In this document: in pieces, positions 1 through 5,618 of the stretch
Numbering within the stretch: position 1 is the stretch's first letter
Layout of the letters: every line of letters begins with the position of its first letter
Assembly: GCA_900552735.1 (NCBI GenBank)
Contig: USBA01000132.1
Coordinates: forward strand, 1 to 5,697
Length of the DNA: 5,697 bases
DNA from: an uncultured Collinsella sp.
GTDB taxonomy: Bacteria > Actinomycetota > Coriobacteriia > Coriobacteriales > Coriobacteriaceae
Reading direction: 5' to 3'
The notes under the pieces: generated by a model
Told to the model about the DNA's origin: nothing
The model's database searches: none
The model's input: the letters and a program-made list of their open reading frames with translations, nothing else
Made by a program: the position numbers and the translations under genes

Positions 1-393
1 GCTTTGGCGCTGACGCCCGAGGAGGCGAAGCGTTACCGCGTCCAGCCTTACATCGACAACATGGGCGATATGCTGGCTGCTGCCGATTTGGCGCTCTCGC
101 GTTCGGGCGCATCGAGCGTGGCCGAGATCGCTGCGCTCGCCGTACCCTCGGTGCTCGTGCCGTATCCGCATGCGACGGCCGACCACCAAACCACCAATGC
201 CCGTTATCTGGTCGACGCCGGGGCCGGCGTGCTCTGCGCCGATGCCGATATCGATACCCAGGAGTTTGCCGATGAGCAGCTGCATCTTATCGATGATGCG
301 CAGGCGCGCGATGCCATGCGTCAGGCGGCTCGCGGTTTGGCCCAGGACCGCGCTGCCGTCCTTTTGGCAGACGCGGTAGAAGGATTGCGTTAG
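1..393 (+). CDS. murG: MurG C-terminal part (undecaprenyl-PP-MurNAc-pentapeptide GlcNAc transferase), 5' truncated by window edge
   Basis: This is the last 130 codons of murG, read in frame from base 1 and ending at TAG 391-393. MurG is a peripheral inner-membrane GT-B glycosyltransferase that moves GlcNAc from UDP-GlcNAc to lipid I, giving lipid II. What is visible is most of the C-terminal, UDP-GlcNAc-binding Rossmann domain. It has the stretch SRSGASSVAEIAALAVPS (window residues 33-50), where Glu42 matches the family glutamate that contacts the UDP ribose, and the later HQTTNA (62-67), whose Gln63 matches the conserved donor-binding glutamine. The preceding YIDNMGDMLAAADL fits the family's segment before that motif. 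The TTG at base 4 is an internal codon and not a start. The gene lies 97 bases upstream of murC on the same strand, the usual dcw order. There is no frameshift. Family assignment is firm; only the N-terminal acceptor domain is out of view. Confidence 0.95.
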   Translation, partial: ALALTPEEAKRYRVQPYIDNMGDMLAAADLALSRSGASSVAEIAALAVPSVLVPYPHATADHQTTNARYLVDAGAGVLCADADIDTQEFADEQLHLIDDAQARDAMRQAARGLAQDRAAVLLADAVEGLR

Positions 394-473
394 TTAGACG
401 GGATATCGCGGGTCGCCCTCGCGCGGATGCGGTAGGTGCGGTACAGTAGACGGGTTACAGGCAGTGTTTACGC

Positions 474-479
474 AAGGAG
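474..479 (+). promoter_or_regulatory. Ribosome binding site of murC
   Basis: AAGGAG lies 11 bases before ATG 491. The spacing is on the long side but usable. It lies inside the frame opened by GTG 464, so it argues for the ATG as the true murC start. Confidence 0.65.
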
Positions 480-490
480 TACACGAGCAC

Positions 491-1909
491 ATGGCTGATT
501 CCCAGACTGCAACCTCCGCGCCCGATTTCAAGAGCGCCCATTTTATCGGTATCGGTGGCGCCGGCATGAGCGGCATCGCCCTCGTCCTTCACGAACGCGG
601 CTATGTCGTTACCGGCTCCGACCTTAAGACGTCGCGCTATATTCGCCAGCTTACCCGCGCCGGCGTGAAGGTGCATGTGGGCCATGAGGCCGCCACCATC
701 GACGAGGTCAAGCCCGACGTCGTCGTGGTCTCTACCGCTATTCCCGAGTCCAACCCCGAGCTCGTCCGTGCGCGCGAGCTGGGTATTCCCGTGTGGCCTC
801 GCGCCAAGATGCTCTCGGCTCTGGGCCACGGCTACACCACCGTCGCCGTCGCCGGTACTCACGGCAAGACCACGACCTCTTCGATGTGTGCCACCATGCT
901 CGACCGCATGGGTCTGGACCCTAGCTTCCTGATCGGTGGCATTGTCGAGGGCTACGATACCAACGGCAAGAACGGCTCGGGCGACTATTTTGTCGCCGAG
1001 GCGGATGAGTCCGACAGCTCCTTCCTGTTCCTTAACCCCAATGTGGTCATCGTGACCAACGTCGAGGCCGACCATCTCGATCATTACTCGGGTATCGAGG
1101 AGATCGAGGCCACCTTCGCCAAGTTTATGAGTTTGGTGGGCGAGGACGGCACGGTCATCGTCTGTGGCGAGGACCCGCATCTGGTCGAGCTCGCCAAGTC
1201 GACGGGCCGTCATGTGCTTTCCTATGGCTTTGCCGAGACCAACGACATCGTCTGCGTGCATCCGGATGTCAAGGGCATCCAGAGCGACTTTATCGTTCGC
1301 TTTGAGGACGGCACCGAGCACGCTGTCGAGATTAAGAGCAACCCCGGTCGTCACAACATGCTCAACGCCACGGCCGTCTTGACCGTCGCCCATGTCCTAG
1401 GCCTCGATATCGACGCCGCCGCTAAGGCACTTTCGAGTTTTGAAGGCGTCCGCCGTCGCTTTACCCACGTGGGCGATATCGACGGCATCACGGTGGTTGA
1501 CGATTACGGCCACCATCCCACCGAGATCAAGGCGACGCTCGCTGCTGCCTCTTCGCTGGGCTACAAACATGTCGACGTCGTGTTCCAGCCGCACCGCTAT
1601 TCGCGCCTGCAGGCTCTGTGCGATGACTTTGCCGACGCATTCGCCAATGCTGACAAGCTGCTGTTGATTGACGTGTTCTCTGCCGGCGAGATGCCCATCC
1701 CGGGCGTCACGTCCAAGATGCTTGCCGATACCGTGCGCGCCAAGCATCCTGGCAAGGAGGTCGTGTACTGCTCGAGCCGTCTTGAGCTCAATGAGGAGCT
1801 CGAGAAGATGGTGGGCGAGGGCGATTTGCTGCTTACCATGGGCGCCGGCGACGTCACGACGGTCGGCCCCGAGTTCATCGAGTATCTGACTGCCAAGAAA
1901 GACGCTTAA
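491..1909 (+). CDS. murC: UDP-N-acetylmuramate--L-alanine ligase MurC
   Basis: Complete 472-residue cytoplasmic Mur ligase, a normal length for MurC. It joins the first amino acid (usually L-Ala) to UDP-MurNAc using ATP. The N-terminal Rossmann domain has GIGGAGMSGIA (residues 20-30). The central ATPase domain has the P-loop GTHGKTT (122-128), the metal/ATP segment EADESD (170-175) and TNVEADHLDHY (189-199). The region GRHNMLNATA (286-295) leads toward the C-terminal domain with DDYGHHPTEI (337-346), FQPHRYSR (365-372) and GAGD (451-454). DDYGHHPTEI and FQPHRYSR separate MurC from MurD/E/F. ATG 491 is chosen because AAGGAG precedes it; GTG 464 in the same frame would add nine residues (MFTQGVHEH) that look unlike a MurC N-terminus and has no clear Shine-Dalgarno. 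murB follows after 5 bases, so the two are probably co-transcribed and translationally coupled. No key residue appears to be missing. Confidence 0.97.
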   Translation: MADSQTATSAPDFKSAHFIGIGGAGMSGIALVLHERGYVVTGSDLKTSRYIRQLTRAGVKVHVGHEAATIDEVKPDVVVVSTAIPESNPELVRARELGIPVWPRAKMLSALGHGYTTVAVAGTHGKTTTSSMCATMLDRMGLDPSFLIGGIVEGYDTNGKNGSGDYFVAEADESDSSFLFLNPNVVIVTNVEADHLDHYSGIEEIEATFAKFMSLVGEDGTVIVCGEDPHLVELAKSTGRHVLSYGFAETNDIVCVHPDVKGIQSDFIVRFEDGTEHAVEIKSNPGRHNMLNATAVLTVAHVLGLDIDAAAKALSSFEGVRRRFTHVGDIDGITVVDDYGHHPTEIKATLAAASSLGYKHVDVVFQPHRYSRLQALCDDFADAFANADKLLLIDVFSAGEMPIPGVTSKMLADTVRAKHPGKEVVYCSSRLELNEELEKMVGEGDLLLTMGAGDVTTVGPEFIEYLTAKKDA

Positions 1910-1914
1910 ACCCC

Positions 1915-2826
1915 ATGGGTCTGTTTAACGCCGTCATGGCGCTTTCGGGCATGATCGATACGGACGTAATTGAGGATGAACGCCTCGCGCGCCATACGAG
2001 CTATCGTATCGGCGGCAAGGCGGACCTCTTTGTGACGTGTCACAGCTATCATGCCCTGCGTCGCGCCGTGGCGGTGCTCGATCGTGAGCAGGTGCCGTGG
2101 GTCATTATCGGCAAGGGATCTAATCTGCTTGTTGCCGATGCAGGCTATCGCGGCGCTGTCATTTCGTTGGGGCGTGAGTTCCAGCGTACGGTTGTCGCCG
2201 AAGACGGTTGTACGCTGACGGTCGGTGCGGGCGTGATATTCGCTCGCCTAGTCAACGACGCGCTGTCGCGCAGCCTTTCGGGCCTTGAGTTTGCGGTCGG
2301 TATTCCCGGCTCCGTTGGCGGCGCCGTGTCCATGAATGCCGGCACGCGAACCGAGTGGATTGGCTCGCTGGTCGAAGATGTCGTTACGTTTGACCCGAGC
2401 TACGGCATCAAGCATTACGCGGGCTCGGAGATCGCTTGGGGCTACCGTGAATGCAGCCTGCCGCGTAACGAGATCATTCTGGAGTGCGTGCTCAAGCTCA
2501 AACCTGCGCCCAAGGCCGATATCCGTGAACGTATGGAGCGGTACCTGACGCGGCGTAAGCGCACACAGCCCATGGGCTGTGCATCCTGCGGGTCGGTATT
2601 TCGCAACCCGCCCGATGCGAGCGTGGGCAAGCTTATCGAGGATTGTGGATTAAAGGGTTTTTCGGTTGGCGGCGCGGAAGTTTCGCCCGTACACGCTAAT
2701 TTTATCGTTAATAACGGAACCGCCTCGGCCGATGACGTGGCCGCGGTTATCAGACATGTGCACGGAAAGGTGAGGGAGGCGTATGGCATCGAGCTCAGAC
2801 CGGAAGTTAAATTCCTCGGCTTCTAG
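1915..2826 (+). CDS. murB: UDP-N-acetylenolpyruvoylglucosamine reductase MurB
   Basis: Complete 303-residue FAD enzyme that uses NADPH to reduce UDP-GlcNAc-enolpyruvate to UDP-MurNAc, the substrate of MurC encoded just upstream. The FAD-binding (PCMH-type) half shows TSYRIGGKADLF (28-39), GKGSNLLVAD (66-75) and GIPGSVGGAVSMNAG (129-143). YREC (177-180) is the substrate-domain segment carrying the conserved arginine. The second half has GSVFRNPP (226-233), where Ser227 is the expected proton donor, then GKLIEDCGLKG (238-248) and the C-terminal PEVKF, where Glu297 matches the catalytic glutamate. The length, about 300 residues, fits the shorter Gram-positive type rather than the roughly 340-residue E. 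coli type. The start has no strong Shine-Dalgarno and lies 5 bases after the murC stop, so coupling is likely; in-frame ATGs at residues 8 and 13 are possible alternatives. Cys222 and Cys225 form a CxxC just before the catalytic serine. The 3' end overlaps ftsQ by 44 bases. Confidence 0.96.
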   Translation: MGLFNAVMALSGMIDTDVIEDERLARHTSYRIGGKADLFVTCHSYHALRRAVAVLDREQVPWVIIGKGSNLLVADAGYRGAVISLGREFQRTVVAEDGCTLTVGAGVIFARLVNDALSRSLSGLEFAVGIPGSVGGAVSMNAGTRTEWIGSLVEDVVTFDPSYGIKHYAGSEIAWGYRECSLPRNEIILECVLKLKPAPKADIRERMERYLTRRKRTQPMGCASCGSVFRNPPDASVGKLIEDCGLKGFSVGGAEVSPVHANFIVNNGTASADDVAAVIRHVHGKVREAYGIELRPEVKFLGF

Positions 2827-4051
2827 AGCATCGAAACCAACCTTCCGCCGCGCCGGAGGGCGTTCCGGCGCACCGTCTCAGCCTCAACGTAAATCCGTTA
2901 TGCCTTCTAAGCCTGCTGGATCCGTGCGGCCTGCCAAGCGTCCGGCTGCCGGCTCGCAGCTTGGCGGACGCCCCACGGCCAAAAAGGTTGCTCGTTCGGC
3001 GGCACGTCCCTCGGTGACGCCCAAACCGGCGATGGGCGCCAAGCCTTCTCGCCCCATAGCGTCGCCCAAGCCCTCGTTGGGGGCAAAGGTGACGCGTCCC
3101 GGCCGCGCGCTGGGTGCATCTAAGCCACGTATGCTGACGTCGGTGTCGGCTTCCGCAAAACCGCAATCGGGCAAAAAGGGCTCTAATCCGTTGTCATCGA
3201 TCGGCGCCTTGGCAAATCATGCGGCGGGTGCCGCTTCTGCCGTTAAGGGCAAGGGCAAAATCGTGGGCGGCATCCTTGCCGCTCTGGCAGTGCTTGCAGT
3301 CGTTGCCGTCGTCGTCATTAACTCTGGCCTGTTCGCCGCTACCGATATTCAGATCCAGGGCAGCGAGCATGTGACCAAGCACGATGCCATCCAGCTGATC
3401 GATCTGCCCGAGAACACGTCGCTGTTCAATGTGAATCCCGACCAGATCACCGAGGGCCTCAAGCAAAATCCGTGGGTCTCGGGCGTGGATGTTCAGCGTC
3501 AATATCCCCATACGCTCATCATCACGCCGACGGAACGCAAGGTTATCGCAATTGCCTACATTAGCTCCGACGATCTTGCATGGGCGATCGGGGACGATGA
3601 CACATGGATTGCACCGCTGTCTACCTCTGTCGATGTTGACGACCAGGGCAATGTCATTACAACGGGAGAGGGTGCCAACACCCTAAACGGTATCGATGCC
3701 GCCCTGGCACTCGCTAAACATTACGGTGCCGTGCTGTTGACCGATGTCTCGGCCGATGTCGCACCGGTTTCGGGGCAAGCCGTAAATTCCAAGGCCGTCA
3801 AGGCCGGCCTGGATTACGTCCGCGGTTTCTCGAGCGAGTTCCTGGGCCAGGTCAAGGATATTTCCACGCCCTCGGTCGAGGCCATCTCGGCGAATCTCGA
3901 TAACGGTATCGAGGTGTCGCTCGGAGATTCGGACGACATTGCCAAAAAGGAGCGTATCGTGACCAAGCTGCTTTCGCAGGTGGAGGGCGTGACGTATATC
4001 AACGTTCGATCTCCTGGCAACTATACGTTTAGGAACGCACCGACCTCGTAG
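2783..4051 (+). CDS. ftsQ: Cell division protein FtsQ/DivIB (POTRA domain, long basic N-terminal tail)
   Basis: A 422-residue single-pass membrane protein of the divisome; FtsQ/DivIB works with FtsB/FtsL-type partners to control septal wall synthesis. Residues 1-159 are a cytoplasmic tail rich in Lys, Arg, Pro, Ala and Ser and probably disordered. Residues 160-180 (IVGGILAALAVLAVVAVVVIN) are the transmembrane helix. Residues 186-254 are the POTRA domain, with IQIQGSEHVT and LFNVNPDQITEGLKQNPWV followed by VQRQYPHTLIITPTERK, the usual POTRA ending. The remainder (about 255-415) is the extracytoplasmic beta domain, closing with VTYINVRSPGNYTFR. ATG 2783 lies inside the end of murB and is preceded by GAGGGAGG (2772-2779) with only 3 bases of spacing; AAGGTGA just upstream may pair better. 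The next ATG (2900) has no visible ribosome site. The overlap suggests coupled translation with murB. The tail is much longer than in E. coli FtsQ; long tails are known in actinobacterial FtsQ. Confidence 0.92.
   Translation: MASSSDRKLNSSASRASKPTFRRAGGRSGAPSQPQRKSVMPSKPAGSVRPAKRPAAGSQLGGRPTAKKVARSAARPSVTPKPAMGAKPSRPIASPKPSLGAKVTRPGRALGASKPRMLTSVSASAKPQSGKKGSNPLSSIGALANHAAGAASAVKGKGKIVGGILAALAVLAVVAVVVINSGLFAATDIQIQGSEHVTKHDAIQLIDLPENTSLFNVNPDQITEGLKQNPWVSGVDVQRQYPHTLIITPTERKVIAIAYISSDDLAWAIGDDDTWIAPLSTSVDVDDQGNVITTGEGANTLNGIDAALALAKHYGAVLLTDVSADVAPVSGQAVNSKAVKAGLDYVRGFSSEFLGQVKDISTPSVEAISANLDNGIEVSLGDSDDIAKKERIVTKLLSQVEGVTYINVRSPGNYTFRNAPTS
3020..3109 (+). repeat. Two 45-base tandem repeats coding a 15-residue unit in the FtsQ tail
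   Basis: Codons 80-94 and 95-109 of ftsQ encode two copies of the pattern PKPxxGAKxxRPxxx (PKPAMGAKPSRP and PKPSLGAKVTRP). The pattern residues are the same in both copies, while the bases have diverged at many third positions. A decayed third copy (LGASKPR, residues 110-116) may follow. This looks like an old internal duplication in a disordered basic tail. Confidence 0.6.
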
Positions 4052-4070
4052 CGTTTTCTGGCCTTTGTTG

Positions 4071-4110
4071 ACGGGGCATACCGCGCCGTTTATCTGGTTT
4101 GTTTGGTTTT
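4071..4110 (+). terminator. Weak hairpin with T-rich tail after ftsQ (possible attenuator)
   Basis: Twenty bases after the ftsQ stop, ACGGGGC (4071-4077) can pair with GCGCCGT (4083-4089), leaving one G-G mismatch and a five-base loop. A T-rich but interrupted stretch follows to 4110. The short stem and broken T-run make full termination doubtful. It could partly separate ftsQ transcription from ftsZ. Confidence 0.3.
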
Positions 4111-4120
4111 CACCGTCAAT

Positions 4121-4170
4121 TATTTGACTGATACGTTCATAATGTGCAAACATAATACGGTTTACCTTTG
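4121..4170 (+). promoter_or_regulatory. AT-rich candidate promoter region for ftsZ
   Basis: This stretch is visibly richer in A and T than the genes around it. It contains TTGACT (4124-4129) and two CATAAT hexamers (4138-4143 and 4151-4156), each five of six bases from the TATAAT box. No -35/-10 pair has the ideal 16-18-base spacing: TTGACT to the second CATAAT is 21 bases. ATGT-GCAA-ACAT (4142-4153) is a small inverted repeat between the boxes. A promoter here is likely because ftsZ is separated from ftsQ by about 200 non-coding bases, but the exact elements are not settled. Confidence 0.35.
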
Positions 4171-4197
4171 CATTTACTTTCAACTTGAAGGTTAATG
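4171..4197 (+). promoter_or_regulatory. 27-bp near-palindrome upstream of ftsZ (possible operator)
   Basis: The left arm CATTTACTTTCAA (4171-4183) and right arm TTGAAGGTTAATG (4185-4197) are reverse complements at 11 of 13 positions around a single central C (4184). The inner five bases of each arm match exactly. A related half-site, TTTACCTTT, sits just upstream at 4161-4169, so the motif TTWACYTT occurs three times. It lies 52 bases before the ftsZ start and just downstream of the CATAAT boxes, a good place for a repressor or a block to elongation. The near-zero loop favours a DNA site over an RNA hairpin, and no T-run follows. I do not recognise the binding protein. Confidence 0.5.
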
Positions 4198-4238
4198 TGC
4201 GCAGGGGTCAACCCATGCTATGGCAATAACCTTTGTTC

Positions 4239-4244
4239 GGAGGA
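4239..4244 (+). promoter_or_regulatory. Ribosome binding site of ftsZ
   Basis: GGAGGA lies 5 bases before ATG 4250. It decides the start in favour of 4250 over the in-frame ATG at 4220, whose upstream sequence offers only a distant AGGGG. Confidence 0.85.
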
Positions 4245-4249
4245 CCGAC

Positions 4250-5404
4250 ATGCACGAGACAGAGATCAACAACTACCTTGCCGTCATTAAGGTGGTCGGC
4301 GTCGGCGGCGGCGGTACCAACGCGGTCAATCGAATGATCGAAGAGGGCATCCGCGGCGTCGAGTTTGTTGCCATCAACACCGATGCTCAGGCACTCGCGA
4401 TCTCTGATGCCGATATCAAGGTGCACATCGGCACCGACCTGACCCGCGGCCTGGGCGCTGGCGCCAACCCCGAGGTCGGCCGTAAGGCCGCCGATGAGTC
4501 CCGCGACGACATCGCCGAGGCGCTCGCTGGCGCCGATATGGTGTTCATCACCTGCGGCGAGGGCGGCGGCACCGGTACCGGCGCTGCCCCCATCGTTGCC
4601 GATATCGCGATGAACGAGGTCGGCGCGCTGACCGTCGCCGTCGTGACCAAGCCCTTTACGTTTGAGGGCCGCAAGCGCAAGAAGAGCGCCGAAGAAGGCA
4701 TTAAGACGCTTTCCGACTGCGTCGACACCATGATCGTTATCCCTAACGACAAGCTGCTCGACATCGCCGAGAAGAAGACCACCATGCTTGAGGCCTTCGC
4801 AATCGCCGATGGCGTCCTTTCCCAGGGCACCCAGGGCATCACCGACCTCATCACCGTCCCCGGTATCATCAACCTGGACTTCGCCGATGTTAAGACCATC
4901 ATGAAGCAGGCCGGTACCGCCATGATGGGTATCGGTACCGCTTCTGGGGACACCCGTGCCGTCGACGCTGCCCAGCAGGCTATTTCCAGCCCGCTGCTCG
5001 AGAGCTCCATCGATGGCGCTACGCGCGTCCTGCTTTCCATTGCCGGTTCCAAGGACCTGGGTATTCAGGAGATCAGCGACGCTGCCGACGTTGTCGCCAA
5101 CGCCGTCGACCCCGAGGCCAACATCATCTTCGGTACCGTTGTGGACGAGTCCCTGGGCGATCAGGTGCGTATCACCGTTATCGCTACGGGCTTCTCCGAC
5201 TCCAACGTCAACCGTCAGGACGAGCTCTTCGCTGCTCAGCAGTCCCAGAGCAAGGCCGCTGCTTCTGCCGAGCCGCAGCGCACCGCTCCTGCCACGAGCC
5301 CGGCTCAGGCTGCCCCGACTCGCAACGTCGGTGGTACCGAGCTTCCCAACTTTGGTAACGACCAGTTTGAGCTTCCTGACTTCCTCAAGCGCGGCAGCTT
5401 CTAG
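4250..5404 (+). CDS. ftsZ: Cell division GTPase FtsZ
   Basis: Complete 384-residue tubulin homologue that polymerises with GTP into the Z-ring at midcell and recruits the division machinery. The GTP-binding domain has the T1 loop GVGGGGTN (17-24), NTDAQAL (43-49) and the tubulin signature GGGTGTG (105-111). The catalytic T7 loop is NLDFAD (208-213), with Asn208, Asp210 and Asp213 in place. The core ends near residue 315 (RITVIATGF). A Gln/Ala/Ser/Pro-rich linker (about 324-370) leads to the C-terminal peptide FELPDFLKRGSF (373-384), which resembles the conserved tail that binds partners such as SepF or FtsA. With no ftsA in view, SepF is the likelier membrane anchor; that is inference. The start is set by GGAGGA at 4239; ATG 4220 would add ten residues (MAITFVRRTD) not expected in FtsZ. 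Codons are strongly biased to C-ending forms, more than in ftsQ, fitting high expression. It probably has its own promoter, and a terminator closes it. Confidence 0.98.
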   Translation: MHETEINNYLAVIKVVGVGGGGTNAVNRMIEEGIRGVEFVAINTDAQALAISDADIKVHIGTDLTRGLGAGANPEVGRKAADESRDDIAEALAGADMVFITCGEGGGTGTGAAPIVADIAMNEVGALTVAVVTKPFTFEGRKRKKSAEEGIKTLSDCVDTMIVIPNDKLLDIAEKKTTMLEAFAIADGVLSQGTQGITDLITVPGIINLDFADVKTIMKQAGTAMMGIGTASGDTRAVDAAQQAISSPLLESSIDGATRVLLSIAGSKDLGIQEISDAADVVANAVDPEANIIFGTVVDESLGDQVRITVIATGFSDSNVNRQDELFAAQQSQSKAAASAEPQRTAPATSPAQAAPTRNVGGTELPNFGNDQFELPDFLKRGSF

Positions 5405-5429
5405 TTCGTCTTTATCAGCGACCTGTATG

Positions 5430-5458
5430 GGGTGCGTCCGATTGGGCGCACCCTTTTT
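5430..5458 (+). terminator. Intrinsic terminator after ftsZ
   Basis: GGGTGCGTCC (5430-5439) pairs with GGGCGCACCC (5444-5453) over ten base pairs, one a G-U wobble, with a four-base loop GATT. TTTTT (5454-5458) and further T-rich sequence follow directly. It starts 25 bases after the ftsZ stop and should end the ftsZ transcript, so the next gene needs its own promoter or read-through. Confidence 0.9.
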
Positions 5459-5495
5459 GTTGTGTTTTGCCTTTGTAAACGAAAGCCTCCAATCT

Positions 5496-5515
5496 CCTTA
5501 CGTTCCCCTTACGTT
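5496..5515 (+). repeat. Direct repeat CCTTACGTT with 11-bp period
   Basis: CCTTACGTT occurs exactly at 5496-5504 and again at 5507-5515, one helical turn apart. Two same-side copies at 11-bp spacing are typical of sites for dimeric OmpR/PhoB-type response regulators. The position, just over 100 bases before the next gene and after the ftsZ terminator, fits a promoter region. No particular regulator can be named. Confidence 0.45.
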
Positions 5516-5551
5516 TAGCCCCTACCGCTGCGGGTATCCTTTTGATGAAGT

Positions 5552-5617
5552 ATGGCAGCCGTGTGGCACGGACTGCTGCGGCGTCGCCGCGATACTTGTG
5601 TTATTAGGAGGCTTTAG
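5552..5617 (+). CDS. Possible 21-codon leader ORF before the last gene
   Basis: ATG 5552 opens a frame of 21 codons that stops at TAG 5615-5617, one base before the next start codon at 5619. The peptide would be MAAVWHGLLRRRRDTCVIRRL, with four consecutive Arg codons (CGG CGT CGC CGC) and two more (AGG AGG) that are also the Shine-Dalgarno of the downstream gene. It has no convincing ribosome site of its own (only GATGAAG nearby), so translation is uncertain. If translated, ribosomes would cover the downstream ribosome site and end in a position suited to re-initiation. It resembles no known family; a chance ORF is quite possible. Confidence 0.2.
   Translation: MAAVWHGLLRRRRDTCVIRRL
5555..5590 (+). 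other. Two adjacent hairpins in the leader of the last gene
   Basis: GCAGCCGTG (5555-5563) pairs with CACGG and CTGC (5567-5571 and 5573-5576), giving nine base pairs with one bulged A and a TGG loop. Directly after it, GCGGC (5578-5582) pairs with GCCGC (5586-5590) around GTC. No T-run follows, so these are not an intrinsic terminator. They end 15 bases before the ribosome binding site at 5606 and could shape a structured 5' leader if transcription starts upstream. Confidence 0.4.
5606..5611 (+). promoter_or_regulatory. Ribosome binding site of the last gene
   Basis: A perfect AGGAGG lies 7 bases before ATG 5619. It is the best reason to call the short open frame at the window end a gene start. 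Confidence 0.8.
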
Positions 5618-5618
5618 T

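Noticed and set aside
407..423. Hairpin in the murG-murC gap as a terminator
   Set aside because: Only two 3-bp stem halves with a bulge and no T-run; murG to murC read-through is more likely.
428..454. Short direct repeats TGCGGTA (428, 437) and TAGACGGG (395, 447) before murC
   Set aside because: Short, with no consistent spacing or link to a promoter; probably chance.
464..490. GTG 464 as an earlier murC start
   Set aside because: No Shine-Dalgarno at good spacing, the added residues are unlike MurC, and AAGGAG 474-479 serves ATG 491.
455..1393. 312-codon open frame on the - strand opposite murC
   Set aside because: It mirrors murC codon structure in a GC-rich gene, its product has no recognisable family features, and murC is certain on the + strand.
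4068..4096. TTGACG with TATCTG 17 bases later as a promoter after ftsQ
   Set aside because: Spacing is right but the -10 hexamer matches only three of six bases, and it overlaps the hairpin; too weak to call.
3683..4183. 166-codon - strand frame spanning the ftsQ end and part of the gap before ftsZ
   Set aside because: Most of it is opposite the conserved ftsQ beta domain, the product is not family-like, and its supposed start lies within the AT-rich control region.
4220..4249. ATG 4220 as an earlier ftsZ start
   Set aside because: The consensus GGAGGA at 4239-4244 directs initiation to ATG 4250, and the extra ten residues do not fit FtsZ N-termini.
4387..5052. 221-codon open frame on the - strand opposite ftsZ
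   Set aside because: Shadow of the strongly codon-biased ftsZ; composition is low complexity (Ser/Ala/Pro/Met rich) and it has no supporting context.
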